The notes under the pieces: model-generated | Told to the model about the DNA's origin: nothing | What the model saw: the letters and a program-made list of their open reading frames with translations, nothing else | Databases searched by the model: none | Shown: positions 27,901 through 36,295 of the stretch, piece by piece | How the letters are laid out: the number at the start of each line of letters is the position of its first letter | How positions within the stretch are numbered: position 1 is the first letter of the stretch | Translations under genes and position numbers: made by a program | From: Pararhizobium sp. YC-54 | Lineage (GTDB): Bacteria; Pseudomonadota; Alphaproteobacteria; Rhizobiales; Rhizobiaceae | NCBI RefSeq assembly: GCF_025847205.1 | Contig: NZ_JAOYTH010000012.1 | Location: 62,001 to 126,000, forward strand | Length of the DNA: 64,000 nt | Reading direction: 5' to 3'

Positions 27901-27971
27901 CGAAACGCGACGCTGATCACTTGCTTGCCGTGCTCGAGGAGACCTTCGAGGCGGTCACAGCCCGGGGCTGA
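24921..27971 (+). CDS. APH-family kinase / M23 peptidase / class III aminotransferase-like phospholyase fusion
   Basis: 1016 residues, three domains. About 1-345: aminoglycoside-phosphotransferase-like kinase with catalytic Asp207 ([11 protein letters not shown]) and metal Asp228 (LIDLGD), as in hydroxylysine kinase. About 420-560: M23 metallopeptidase-like domain retaining the whole site, His442 and Asp446 (HLGLD), His497 (WGHL), His533 and His535 (HLHLQI). About 590-1016: fold-type I class III aminotransferase-like domain with PLP lysine Lys855 (GKPIGDGHP) and [14 protein letters not shown]. Vertebrate homologues of the two outer domains phosphorylate 5-hydroxylysine and eliminate phosphate and ammonia from phosphohydroxylysine or phosphoethanolamine. 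Hence a phosphorylated amino alcohol is the likely intermediate. GAGGAA precedes ATG 24921; a longer open frame upstream is antisense to the permease. Confidence 0.88.
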   Translation: MTDMLKTTPDFSIEDAKRLLAEHYGLDGSLSPLDSERDQNFKVTARTGGIYILKIVNAAEPPVESDFQTALLSHVGEHAPDLPVPHIRPTISGASLGETTSAHGVRHLLRLVGWVPGMPLAQSARSQEALTSLGRLLGRFDTALQGFMHPGALRDLDWNIRHAGRSADRLQHIAGADDRALLARFLARFDTVEPKLAKLRSTVIHNDANDWNVLVADDDHDRIAGLIDLGDALYAPVIAEVAIAAAYAGLDHADPIGAAADIARGFHAEYPLLEEEVDLLFDLIAMRLVTSVTISASRHAHTGGNPYLAISEKPAWTLLRKLDAMNPHFATAILRHACGFEATPGTRAVTAWIDANRKTLHPLLDRPASTYPAALVPYADPQHPMTVKSAGQQPDDAQAIWEAYCAERGVDLGIGPWGEARTVYSGDMFVSRLIENTRRIRHLGLDLFMAAGTRLYTPVAATVVSVEIEPDPLGYGCLIALRHQPEGCPAFVTLWGHLAHEALGRLKAGDRLEAGALVGEMGASKENGGWAPHLHLQISTDTRLSATEILGVGEERYLDVWAELFPNANAFAGIAPEFYAKTGRSHEEIVKLRKELLVPNLSISYDKPIKFVRGDGVWLIDDSGRAYLDCFNNVCHIGHAHPAVVEAMARQAAMLNTNTRYLHDNIVAYAERLTATLPKELTVAGFVNSGSEANSLALRMMRAHTGRENAIVLDWAYHGTTQELIEISPYKFRRKGGKEKKPHVHVALVPDSYRAPADWPVEEHAKRYAESVAGLIVRMQAKGEGPGFFIAESIPSVAGQVFLPEGYLKEVYRMVRAAGGVCIADEVQVGFGRVGSHWWAFEEQGVVPDIVTMGKPIGDGHPLAAVVTTREIADSFNNGMEYFNTFGGNPVSCAVGLAVLDVIEGQDLRGNALKIGNYLMAGFRAMQERYEVIGDVRGMGLFLGIELVTDRKTKTPATEFARAVSNGARQRGVLMGTEGPHDNVLKMRPPMIFSKRDADHLLAVLEETFEAVTARG

Positions 27972-28075
27972 CAACCTCGACGAATACGAAAGAACGAACA
28001 GGAAAGAGCTTGGCAGCGCTTGGCGCCGCCCGGACGGGATACGTGCGACTTATAAAACCGGAGGAGAACAACACC

Positions 28076-29086
28076 ATGAAATCAGCATTTTTTGCACTAT
28101 TGGCTGCGGCAACGCTGGCAGGCACGGCGGCACAGGCGGGCACGCTTGATATCGCCCGCGAACGCGGCACACTGCGCTGCGGCGTCAGCCAGGGCGTGCT
28201 CGGCTTTTCGAGCCCGAACGACAAGGGCGAATGGGCAGGCTTCGACGTCGATTTCTGCCGCGCGGTTGCAGCAGCGACACTCGGCGATTCCAGCAAGGTG
28301 CAATATGTGCCGCTGTCCACCAAGGAGCGTTTTGCCGCCCTGCAATCGGGCGAGGTCGACCTTCTGTCGCGCCAGACCACCTGGACATTGTCGCGCGATA
28401 CCGATCTCGGCATGAGCTTCGTCGGCGCCAGCTACTATGACGGCCAGGCCTTCATGATCCGCAAGGACATGGGCGTAAAGAGCGCCAAGGAACTGTCCGG
28501 CGCATCGGTCTGCACCGAAACGGGCACCACCACCGAACAGAACATGGCGGACTATTTCAGCGCCAACAACATCCAGTACAATGTCATCGCTTTCGAAAAG
28601 CCAGACCAAACCATTCAGGCCTTCGGGACGGGACGCTGCGATGTCTACTCGACGGACGCCTCTGCCCTCTATTCCCAGCGCCTGACGCTGACCGATCCCG
28701 ACAACTACGTCGTGCTTCCGGAAGTGATCTCCAAGGAGCCGCTCGGACCGGCTGTTCGCCAGGGCGACGAGCAGTGGTTCAAGATCGTCCGCTGGACCTT
28801 GTTCGCGATGATCGAGGCAGAAGAGCTCGGCATCACCAAGGAGAATGCAGCCTCGACTGCAGAAGACGGAACGGTCGCACAAAAACGCTTCCTCGGCAGC
28901 GATGGCGGTATTTCCAAGAACCTCGGCCTTGATCCCAAATGGGCTTTCCAGGCCATCTCCGCCGTCGGCAACTACGGCGAAGTGTTCGAACGCCATCTCG
29001 GCAAGGACAGCCCGCTGAAGATCGAGCGCGGCCTGAACAATTTGTGGAACAATGGCGGTCTGGTCTACGCGCCGCCGCTTCGTTAA
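28076..29086 (+). CDS. Amino-acid ABC transporter substrate-binding protein (AapJ-like), orphan
   Basis: Periplasmic binding protein of the polar/general amino acid family (SBP_bac_3), 336 residues. Signal peptide MKSAFFALLAAATLAGTAAQA is cut before GTLDIARERGTLRCGVSQGVLGFSSPNDKG (across), the start typical of AapJ/GltI proteins. Also seen are GFDVDFCRAVAAATLGD and the ligand loop VDLLSRQTTWTLSRDT. No permease or ATPase gene is adjacent; a strong terminator follows. GGAGGAGAAC precedes ATG 28076. It is probably co-transcribed with the fusion gene 104 nt upstream and may deliver that enzyme's substrate by docking on a general amino acid permease encoded elsewhere. Confidence 0.88.
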   Translation: MKSAFFALLAAATLAGTAAQAGTLDIARERGTLRCGVSQGVLGFSSPNDKGEWAGFDVDFCRAVAAATLGDSSKVQYVPLSTKERFAALQSGEVDLLSRQTTWTLSRDTDLGMSFVGASYYDGQAFMIRKDMGVKSAKELSGASVCTETGTTTEQNMADYFSANNIQYNVIAFEKPDQTIQAFGTGRCDVYSTDASALYSQRLTLTDPDNYVVLPEVISKEPLGPAVRQGDEQWFKIVRWTLFAMIEAEELGITKENAASTAEDGTVAQKRFLGSDGGISKNLGLDPKWAFQAISAVGNYGEVFERHLGKDSPLKIERGLNNLWNNGGLVYAPPLR

Positions 29087-29109
29087 GCGAAACGCATGAA
29101 CTGTCTAAG

Positions 29110-29143
29110 CCGTCGCGGGGCATGCTTCGCGGCGGTTTTTTCT
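29110..29143 (+). terminator. Intrinsic terminator after the binding-protein gene
   Basis: CCGTCGCG (29110-29117) pairs with CGCGGCGG (29128-29135), eight pairs with one G-U in RNA, and is followed directly by TTTTTTCT (29136-29143). Confidence 0.8.
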
Positions 29144-29177
29144 GTTGGGATAAGCGATGAAAAAGGGAGCCCAGAAT

Positions 29178-29336
29178 CGAAAAAGCCTGCCGCGGGAGGA
29201 GGTGCGGCAGGCTTTCGAAGAGAACCGAACGGCAACTGGGAGGAGGAGTGTTGCCATTCCGCAAGTGCCCTCTGGGAGGAGGAGTGAGGACACTTACATA
29301 TCGAAGCTCTGCGGGAGGAGGTGCATCACTTCGATG
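29178..29336 (-). ncRNA. Alpha-r14 (NfeR1-like) small RNA with four anti-Shine-Dalgarno loops
   Basis: On the minus strand CCTCCTCCC occurs four times (complement at 29194-29202, 29238-29246, 29274-29282 and 29313-29321), each time in a hairpin loop. Stems: 29300-29306/29329-29335; 29263-29272/29286-29295; 29231-29236/29250-29255; and a terminal perfect 12-bp stem 29182-29193/29204-29215 that runs into a U-tract. The second stem has a G-U pair only if transcribed from the minus strand (C-A mismatch on plus), which supports the strand. A -10-like TATATT lies at 29347-29342. This is the layout of rhizobial alpha-r14 trans-acting sRNAs, which block ribosome binding sites of transport mRNAs; three motifs are described for S. 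meliloti NfeR1. Ends are estimates. Confidence 0.85.
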
Positions 29337-29517
29337 AGTTCAATATACATTGATTGAGCTTAAATCGTAGGCAGAACTTTGCAGGGCAGCCATGCGCTAT
29401 GCGCGCAGCAGATAGCTCGTCCTGCCATAAATCGTTTAAATCCGGCTGCCCCCCGGCTCGGCTTGCATTGCCGGACGGCGCACCCGCAGCCTCTGCGGCG
29501 CCTTGCAGACAGGGCGT

Positions 29518-32500
29518 TTATTCCGCGGCGATTGCGGCCGGATAAAGTATGTCCGCTTCAGCCTCGTCGCTTGCCGGCTCCGGCTCGGCAACCCGGCTCT
29601 TCGGCTGCTTGCCGAAGAACAGCGCATAGCCAGCCGGAAGCACGAGAATGGTCAGCACTGTCGCAACGAGAATGCCGCCCATCATTGCGTAGGCAAGCGG
29701 TCCCCAGAAGACGCCGCGCGAGATTGGGATCAGCGCCAGAACCGCCGTCATTGCCGTCAGGACGATCGGCCGGAAACGGCGGACGGCCGCACCGACGATG
29801 GCCTCCGTCCGCTCCATGCCGGCGGCGATATCCTGGTCGATCTGGTCGACGAGGATGATCGAGTTGCGCATGATGATGCCGAGCAGCGCGATGACGCCGA
29901 GGATGGCGACGAACCCAAACGGGGCACCGCTGATCAGGAGCGCGGCGGCTGCACCGATGATGCCGAGCGGGCCGGTCGCCAGCACCAGCATCGCCTTGCC
30001 GAAATGCTGCAGCTGGATCATCAGGAGCACGACGATGACGGCGAGCATGACCGGCGCCTTGTCGGCGATCGACTGCTGGCTTTCGGCCGCATCTTCCGCG
30101 CCGCCCTGGATCTCGATCGAGTAACCGGGTGCGAGGCTGTCGCGCAGCGGCTTCATGTCGGCATACATCTTCATCGCCACGTCGTTGGGCTGCACGCCAT
30201 CGGGAAGCGTGCCGCGCACCGTGATCGCCGGCAGGCGGTTGCGGCGCCATTCGACGCCCTGTTCGAGAACCGGGACGACCTTGGCAACCTGCGACAGCGG
30301 CACGTAGCTGCCGAAATCGGTCGGAATGTAGATCGAATGCACAGCCGACAGCAGATGACGGCTTGTCTCCGGTTCACGGGCAACGATCGCAACCGTTTCC
30401 TCGCCGTCGCGGAAATCGTCAAGCGGTGCGCCGGACATGGTGGCCTGCAGCATCTGGCGGATGCGCTGCGATGAGACGCCGAGCGCGCGGGCGCGGTCCT
30501 GGTCGATCACCAGTTTCATCGCCGGCACCGGCTCGAGCCAATCGTCGTGGATGGCGCCAAGCTCAGGGTTTTCGGCGAACTTCGCCTTCACCTGATCGGC
30601 GATGCGGCGCACTTCCGCGCGGTCCTGTCCGGTCACCCGCATCTGCACCGGCCAGCCGGTCGGGGGCCCGAGGAACAGGCGGTCGACCTTGCTGCGAATG
30701 GACGGGAAGTCTTCCGCAAGGATGGTCCGCAGCTTGACGATCAGTCGTTCGCGGGCCGGTTCGTCATTGGCCATGACGAGCAGCTGGGCGAAATTCGGAT
30801 TGCGCAGTTGCTGGTCGAGCGGCAGGAAGAAGCGCGGCGCGCCCTCGCCGATATAGGTGGCGATGAACTTCTTGTCCTGGTCGTCCAGTATCTTCGCTTC
30901 GAGTGCCTTGGCCTGGGTCTCCACTTCCTTGATGCTGGTGCCTTCCGGCAGCCAGAGATCGACGAGGATTTCAGGCCGCGAGGACTGCGGGAAGAAATTC
31001 TTCGGAATGAACTGGAACGCCCACAGGCTGGTGGCGAAAGTGACGAGCGTCAGGGAAAGAACGATGACGCGGTGGCGCACCGCCCAGCCGACGGTGGCGC
31101 GCAGGCGGCGATAGAAGCGCGTGTCGAAGACGTCGTGATGCTCACCGGCATGCGCACGCTGCTTGAGGATCATATAGCCGAGCCATGGCGTGAAATAGAC
31201 CGCCACGAACCAGGAGACGACGAGCGCGATACCGACGACATAAAACAGCGAGCGCACATATTCACCGGCCGTCGAGGCTGCGAAACCCACCGGAATAAAG
31301 CCAGCCGTGGTGATCAACGTTCCGGTCAGCATCGGAAAGGCCGTCGAGGAATAGGCGAAGCTGGCGGCATCGAGCTTGCCCAGTCCCTCCTCCAGCTTTC
31401 GCTCCATCATCTCGACGACGATCATGGCGTCATCGACCAAAAGGCCGAGCGCGATGATCAGGGCTCCCAGCGAGATGCGCTGCAGATCGATGCCCAGTTC
31501 GTACATGATGGCAAAGGTGGCGGCGAGAACGAGCGGGATGGCAATGGCGATGACGAGGCCCGAGCGCCAGCCGATCGACAGGAACGAGACGACCAGCACG
31601 ATCACCAGTGCCTCGCCGAGCGCCTTCATGAATTCGCCGACGGCCTCTGTGACCACGTCCGGCTGATCGGCGATCTGATCGACCGAGACGCCATAGGGCA
31701 ATGCGGTTTTGAAACGCTTGTAGGTTTCCTCGACTGCAGCGCCGACATCCGTCACCTTGTAGCCCTTGGCCATGACCACACCGATCTGGACGCTGTCCTG
31801 CCCATTGAAGCGGTACTTGCGCTGATAAGGATCTTCAAGACCGGAGGACACGGTGGCGATATCGCCGAGGCGGGTGACCTCATTGCCGGATCGCAGCCGC
31901 AGCTCGCGGATATCGGACGCGCTGGTCAGCCCGCCTTCGACGGAAACGCGCACCGACCGGTTGCCGGTATCGACGGAACCGGCCGGATCGACATTGTTCT
32001 GCCCCTTGATGGCATTCTGCACGTCGGTAAGAGTCAACCCGCGGGAGGCGAGCACCGCAGAGGAAATGTCGATATAGATCTTTTCCGGCTGGTCACCGAT
32101 GATGACGGCCTTTTCGACGCCCGGCGTCGTCAGCAGCATGTCGCGCGCCTGGATGGCAAACGTCTTCAGTTCCGGATAGCTGTAGCCCGCGCCGCTCAGC
32201 GAATGCAGGGTGATGAACGTGTCGCCGAACTCGTCGTTGAAATAGGGACCGAGCAGGCCCTGCGGCAATTCATTGGTGATATCGCCGATCTTCTTGCGCA
32301 CCTGATAGAAGGCATCAGCAACCTGCGCGGCGTTGGTATCGCCCTTGACCTGCAGGGTGATGATGGCGCTGCCGGCGCGAGTGTAGGAGCGGACGAAATC
32401 CAGATGCGGGGTTTCCTGCAGCTTGCGCTCGATCTTGTTGACGACCTGATCTTCCATGTCCTGGATCGATGCCCCCGGCCAGATCGCCTGGACGACCATG

Positions 32501-32661
32501 ACGCGGAAGGTGAAATCCGGATCTTCCTTCTGCCCCATACGCATCAGGCCGAGCACGCCGGTGATGAGGATCAGCCCGAACAGGAACCGCGCGATGCTCG
32601 GATGCCCGATCGCCCAGCGCGACAGGTTGAAGGACTGTTTCTGGTCGGTGGAGGAGGTCAT
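29518..32661 (-). CDS. RND efflux transporter, inner-membrane pump
   Basis: Proton-driven AcrB/MexB-superfamily exporter, 1047 residues, 12 membrane segments with two large periplasmic loops. Visible landmarks: first TM after LSRWAIGHPSIARFLFGLI, GASIQDMEDQVVNKIERKLQETP (across), TM4 acidic pair in LGLLVDDAMIVVEMMERKLEEG (across), RPILTA-like FRPIVLTAMTAVLALIP. The substrate spectrum cannot be read; the sequence belongs to the MdtB/AcrB-like hydrophobe/amphiphile group. Follows the membrane-fusion gene by 31 nt in a tetR-MFP-RND operon. No outer membrane channel gene is present. Confidence 0.92.
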   Translation of the reverse strand: MTSSTDQKQSFNLSRWAIGHPSIARFLFGLILITGVLGLMRMGQKEDPDFTFRVMVVQAIWPGASIQDMEDQVVNKIERKLQETPHLDFVRSYTRAGSAIITLQVKGDTNAAQVADAFYQVRKKIGDITNELPQGLLGPYFNDEFGDTFITLHSLSGAGYSYPELKTFAIQARDMLLTTPGVEKAVIIGDQPEKIYIDISSAVLASRGLTLTDVQNAIKGQNNVDPAGSVDTGNRSVRVSVEGGLTSASDIRELRLRSGNEVTRLGDIATVSSGLEDPYQRKYRFNGQDSVQIGVVMAKGYKVTDVGAAVEETYKRFKTALPYGVSVDQIADQPDVVTEAVGEFMKALGEALVIVLVVSFLSIGWRSGLVIAIAIPLVLAATFAIMYELGIDLQRISLGALIIALGLLVDDAMIVVEMMERKLEEGLGKLDAASFAYSSTAFPMLTGTLITTAGFIPVGFAASTAGEYVRSLFYVVGIALVVSWFVAVYFTPWLGYMILKQRAHAGEHHDVFDTRFYRRLRATVGWAVRHRVIVLSLTLVTFATSLWAFQFIPKNFFPQSSRPEILVDLWLPEGTSIKEVETQAKALEAKILDDQDKKFIATYIGEGAPRFFLPLDQQLRNPNFAQLLVMANDEPARERLIVKLRTILAEDFPSIRSKVDRLFLGPPTGWPVQMRVTGQDRAEVRRIADQVKAKFAENPELGAIHDDWLEPVPAMKLVIDQDRARALGVSSQRIRQMLQATMSGAPLDDFRDGEETVAIVAREPETSRHLLSAVHSIYIPTDFGSYVPLSQVAKVVPVLEQGVEWRRNRLPAITVRGTLPDGVQPNDVAMKMYADMKPLRDSLAPGYSIEIQGGAEDAAESQQSIADKAPVMLAVIVVLLMIQLQHFGKAMLVLATGPLGIIGAAAALLISGAPFGFVAILGVIALLGIIMRNSIILVDQIDQDIAAGMERTEAIVGAAVRRFRPIVLTAMTAVLALIPISRGVFWGPLAYAMMGGILVATVLTILVLPAGYALFFGKQPKSRVAEPEPASDEAEADILYPAAIAAE

Positions 32662-32692
32662 CGGCTTATCCCGCTTTCGATGGATCTGGGGG

Positions 32693-33844
32693 TCAACGCA
32701 CGAGCTGGGTGTTGTCGCCAGTCGCCGCGGCTGCGGCGGATTGCTGCACTGTTTCGCTGCCGAGCTTCACCTTCAGGCCCTCCGTCATGAACTGGGTGCC
32801 GGCGGCAACCACCACATCGCCGGGCTTCAATCCTTCGGCGATCCGCACGCCGTCACCGGTAAAATCGGCGACCTTGACTGCGCGGGCGTGCACGGTCCCG
32901 GCGGCGCGATCGACGGTCCAGACGATCGGCTGGCCGTCCTTCCTGGCAAGCGCGCCCAAGGGGATGGAAACCAGTTGCTGCGTATCCGCAGCAACCGCGA
33001 CGATGCCGGCGGTCATGCCGAGAAGCACGTCGGGATCATTCGGCAGGCTGATGCGCACCGCAAACGTCCGCGATTGCGGCTCGGCGCTGCCGGCCACTTC
33101 ACGCACCTTGCCTTGCAGCATCAGCGCCGCATTCGACCAGAACCCCACCGTGACGGTCTTGCCGGGCTTGAACTGCGCGATATCCGTTTCGGGTATGGCA
33201 ACCAGCACTTCCTTTTCGCCATCGACGGCAACGCTGACAACAGGCGTTCCCGAGCCGACGACCTGGCCGATATCGGCACTGATCGCGGTGACGATGCCGT
33301 TCTGATCGGACTTCAGATCGGTATAGTTGACCTGGTTCGTCGCCTGATCGAGCGCCGACCTTGCCGAGTCACGTGTGGCAACGGCTTGATTGTAGCTGAG
33401 CGTCGCCTGCTCGAGCTGCGATTTTGGCGAAACGTTCTTGGCAAACAGCTGCTCGGCGCGCAGGCGCGCCAGTTCCGTGGTCTCCACCTGCCGTTCGGCT
33501 GCATCGAGATTTGCCTTGGCGCTGGTCAGTGCAAGCGCGTAGTCGGCTTGATCGATGCGGGCGAGCAGATCGCCCGATTTCACCCTTTGGCCGATATCGA
33601 CAAGGCGCCCGGTGATCTTGCCGTTGACGCGGAACCCGAGGTTCATCTCGGTGCGGGCGCGCACCGTGCCGGAATAGCTAAGTGTGCGCGACGTATCGAT
33701 GGCAGCAATCTCGACTACTTTTACCGGCCGAACGATCTCCTTCGTTTCGGCCTTTTCCTCAGAACACCCGGACAGGGTGAGCGCCGCGGCGGAGGCGCAG
33801 GCAATCAACACAATGCGAAAGGCGGAATGGCTTGGCGAAAACAT
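32693..33844 (-). CDS. RND periplasmic adaptor (membrane fusion lipoprotein)
   Basis: 383-residue HlyD/AcrA-type adaptor linking the RND pump to an outer-membrane channel. MFSPSHSAFRIVLIACASAAALTLSGC is a lipoprotein signal with lipobox LSGC. Then come the beta-barrel/lipoyl part (YSGTVRARTEMNLGFRVNGKI, across, and VDIGQRVKSGDLLARID), an alpha-hairpin (about 95-170) and RPVKVVEI-type membrane-proximal strands. Start ATG 33844 has AGGAG 7 nt upstream; the longer frame overlaps the tetR/MFP spacer. Transcribed after tetR. Confidence 0.9.
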   Translation of the reverse strand: MFSPSHSAFRIVLIACASAAALTLSGCSEEKAETKEIVRPVKVVEIAAIDTSRTLSYSGTVRARTEMNLGFRVNGKITGRLVDIGQRVKSGDLLARIDQADYALALTSAKANLDAAERQVETTELARLRAEQLFAKNVSPKSQLEQATLSYNQAVATRDSARSALDQATNQVNYTDLKSDQNGIVTAISADIGQVVGSGTPVVSVAVDGEKEVLVAIPETDIAQFKPGKTVTVGFWSNAALMLQGKVREVAGSAEPQSRTFAVRISLPNDPDVLLGMTAGIVAVAADTQQLVSIPLGALARKDGQPIVWTVDRAAGTVHARAVKVADFTGDGVRIAEGLKPGDVVVAAGTQFMTEGLKVKLGSETVQQSAAAAATGDNTQLVR

Positions 33845-33902
33845 GTTCGCGCTCCTGATCTTTAAATCAATGTTCGAAAGCGGACCGCCCATGCGGCGGC
33901 GT

Positions 33903-34505
33903 TCATCTCAAGGCTTTGATGGCAAATTCGATCAGCTCTTCAGCTGTTGCCCGGTTCGGCTTGGCAAGGCATTGCGCCACCAGTTGCGGATGGCACATGT
34001 TCACCGTTGCCGCTCCAAAGCACCGGGCCGCAGCGGCGGGGTCCTGCTCGGCGAATTCACCTGCGGCGATGCCCTGGCGGATGATCTCCTGCAGCAGTTC
34101 GTGCATCCGGTCGATGTGCTTTTCGATCACATGCCAGTCGCGCTCGATGGCGACGATGACCATCTCGTGGACCTTTTCATGATCGAGCATGGCGGTGACG
34201 ATCAGCTGATGCTCGGCATGCAGATAGCGGCGCAGGCGGTCGGCGGCGCTGATCGGCAGGCGCGAGATTTCAGAGGCCTGCTGATAGCTGCCGGCGAGCA
34301 TGCGGCCGCAGATCGCCTGGTGGATCTCGGTCTTGGAGGCAAAGAAGCGGTAGATATTGGCCGGCGACATGCCGAGATCCCGTGCAATGTCGGCGACATT
34401 GGTCTTGGCGTAGCCATAGTGCCGGAACAGCCGTTCCGCCGCATCGAGAATGCGAGCGATGTTTTCCTGCCGCGCGCTGTCGAGGATATCCGTGCTGTCG
34501 TCCAT
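33903..34505 (-). CDS. TetR-family regulator of the efflux operon
   Basis: 200-residue TetR repressor candidate. HTH: ENIARILDAAERLFRHYGYAKTNVADIARDLGMSPANIYRFFASKTEIHQAI (about residues 15-65). The C-terminal all-helical domain carries several His residues (HAEHQL, MLDHEKVHE). Start MDDSTDIL lies just downstream of a 21-bp perfect palindrome, so the protein very probably represses its own operon (tetR-MFP-RND). Confidence 0.9.
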   Translation of the reverse strand: MDDSTDILDSARQENIARILDAAERLFRHYGYAKTNVADIARDLGMSPANIYRFFASKTEIHQAICGRMLAGSYQQASEISRLPISAADRLRRYLHAEHQLIVTAMLDHEKVHEMVIVAIERDWHVIEKHIDRMHELLQEIIRQGIAAGEFAEQDPAAAARCFGAATVNMCHPQLVAQCLAKPNRATAEELIEFAIKALR

Positions 34506-34515
34506 ATTGATACAC

Positions 34516-34565
34516 TTTCGATTTACGACTGACGAATTTTGAATTTCGTCAGTCGTAAATCGAAA
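34516..34565. promoter_or_regulatory. 21-bp perfect inverted repeat at the efflux promoter
   Basis: Arms 34516-34536 and 34545-34565 are exact reverse complements, with core TACGACTGACGAA and TTCGTCAGTCGTA, and an 8-nt spacer. It ends 10 nt before the tetR start codon, where a promoter would be expected. The arm length is enough for two TetR dimers. Confidence 0.75.
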
Positions 34566-34589
34566 GCCAATCCCTGTCAAGTGCGGTGT

Positions 34590-35510
34590 TTAACTCGTGA
34601 CGAGTGAGGTAGCGGCCTGCACATGCTGGTTGGCGCGCAATTCCGCCACCAGAAAATCGACGAATGCCCGTGTCTTGGCTGAGATATACCGGCCTTCGGC
34701 ATGCATCACATGGATGGGAACGGGCGCCTCTTCATAATCGGCCAGAACGATGTCCAGCTTTCCTTCACTCACCGCCGATGCCACCTGATAGGACAGCGCA
34801 CGGGCCAGGCCCCAACCCCTCGAAGCTGCGGAGATTGCAGCATCCATCGTGTTGCAGAACAACCGGGGACGGAGCGTGACGCTGTTGTTTCCCTCGCCCG
34901 AGAAGCGCCAGTCCTGCGGCGCGGACGAGCCGGTATTGGCAATAATGGTGTGCCCGGCCAGATCAGCAGGAACCTGTGGCACCGGATGTTCCTTGAAATA
35001 GGCCGGGGCACCGCAGATCACCCGCCGCACGCTGCCGACCTTGATCGCGCGGTATCCGGAATCGGGCAGTTGCCCGATGCGCAACGCGACGTCGATGCCT
35101 TCCTCCGTCAGGTTGACGACGCGATCAAGCAAAAGGGCGCGTCCGTTGACGGCCGGATGCCGCGTCAGAAACGACGTCAGCACCGGCATCACATAAATCT
35201 GGCCGAAGAGGACCGGCGCCGTCACCGTCAGCAGGCCGGAGGGCGTTGCATGCGAGCCGCCAACAGAAGCTTCCGCCTCGTTGATATCGGCAAGGATGCG
35301 GCGGCAATCCTCGACATAGCGGCTTCCGGGCGCCGTCAGTTTCACCGATCGCGTCGATCGCAGGAAAAGCCGGGCGCCAGTCAAGTCTTCGAGATAGGCA
35401 ATGGCACGTGTGACGGTCGGAGGGCTCATGTTGAGTGCGCGCGCCGCCTGCGCGAAACTGCCGGTATCGGCAACCTTCACCAGAACCCGCATGGATTGAA
35501 GCCTGTCCAC
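34590..35510 (-). CDS. LysR-family transcriptional regulator
   Basis: 306 residues. HTH at about 1-60 (MDRLQSMRVLVKVADTGSFAQAARALNMSPPTVTRAIAYLEDLTGARLFLRSTRSVKLT across) and an effector domain with the LLTVTAPVLFGQIYVMP and LLDRVVNLTEEGIDVALRIGQL signatures of the large CrgA-like group. Divergent from the GST gene, which it probably controls. Confidence 0.88.
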   Translation of the reverse strand: MDRLQSMRVLVKVADTGSFAQAARALNMSPPTVTRAIAYLEDLTGARLFLRSTRSVKLTAPGSRYVEDCRRILADINEAEASVGGSHATPSGLLTVTAPVLFGQIYVMPVLTSFLTRHPAVNGRALLLDRVVNLTEEGIDVALRIGQLPDSGYRAIKVGSVRRVICGAPAYFKEHPVPQVPADLAGHTIIANTGSSAPQDWRFSGEGNNSVTLRPRLFCNTMDAAISAASRGWGLARALSYQVASAVSEGKLDIVLADYEEAPVPIHVMHAEGRYISAKTRAFVDFLVAELRANQHVQAATSLVTS

Positions 35511-35529
35511 TCTCTCGCCTCACTTTATT

Positions 35530-35546
35530 ATTCCGTTGAATGGAAT
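35530..35546. promoter_or_regulatory. Short palindrome in the lysR/GST spacer
   Basis: ATTCC-GTTGAAT-GGAAT, 5-bp arms in an AT-rich 123-nt divergent spacer. Compatible with a LysR recognition site by position; too short to be conclusive. Confidence 0.3.
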
Positions 35547-35633
35547 TATCTCTTGTCGTTTATCGTGCTTCCTTTTACAGCAAGAAAGAAACATCTTCTC
35601 CCGAGATGATCAACACCCCTTGGGAGACCGCAG

Positions 35634-36251
35634 ATGAAACTTTACTATCACCCTTTGTCCGGCCACGCGCACCGGGCCCGGCTGCTCCTCTCGCTGCTCG
35701 GGATCGACGCTGAGTTGATCGAAGTCGATCTTGCTGCTCGCGCCCACAAGTCTGCGGACTTCCTGAAGCTCAATCCGTTCGGGCAGGTTCCGGTGCTGGA
35801 CGATGACGGCACGATCATCGCCGATTCCAACGCCATCCTCGTCTATCTTGCCAAGAAAAGTGCTGCGAAGACCTGGTTGCCTGAAGACCCAAAGGGGGCC
35901 GCTGCCGTGCAGCGCTGGCTTTCCGCCGCCGCCGGCGAAATCGCCTATGGCCCCGCTGCTGCAAGGCTTGTCACCGTCTTCGGTGCGCGCTTCGATGCGG
36001 CGGAAGTCATCGCCCGGGCCCACGTCGTTCTGCAGCGCATCGAGGCGGCACTTGACGGCGGCCAGTGGATCGCCGCCAGTCATCCGACCATCGCCGATGT
36101 CGCCCTCTACAGCTACATCGCCCGCGCGCCGGAAGGCAATGTCGACCGAAGCGCATATGCCAACGTCAATGCCTGGCTGAAGCGCGTGGAAGCTCTTCCC
36201 GGTTTCGTTGCCTTCCAGAAGACGGCCGTCGGCATCCCCGAACTTGCCTGA
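35634..36251 (+). CDS. Glutathione S-transferase family protein
   Basis: 205-residue cytosolic GST. Thioredoxin-like N-domain: [52 protein letters not shown] (across) with the cis-Pro (QVPVL) and the GSH-gamma-Glu contact (DSNAIL). All-helical C-domain from about 85 with [20 protein letters not shown], the N-capping box. Substrate unknown. Likely co-transcribed with the PNPOx-like gene 44 nt downstream. Confidence 0.9.
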   Translation: MKLYYHPLSGHAHRARLLLSLLGIDAELIEVDLAARAHKSADFLKLNPFGQVPVLDDDGTIIADSNAILVYLAKKSAAKTWLPEDPKGAAAVQRWLSAAAGEIAYGPAAARLVTVFGARFDAAEVIARAHVVLQRIEAALDGGQWIAASHPTIADVALYSYIARAPEGNVDRSAYANVNAWLKRVEALPGFVAFQKTAVGIPELA

Positions 36252-36295
36252 GCGAGCTTGAGCACTGCGCCAACCCGTCATGAAAGGATCGCCCA

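Noticed and set aside
29161..29340. CRISPR-like or simple tandem repeat based on four GGGAGGAGG copies
   Set aside because: Only nine bases recur, spacing varies (44, 36, 39 nt), and every copy lies in a different stem-loop, which fits the sRNA interpretation instead.
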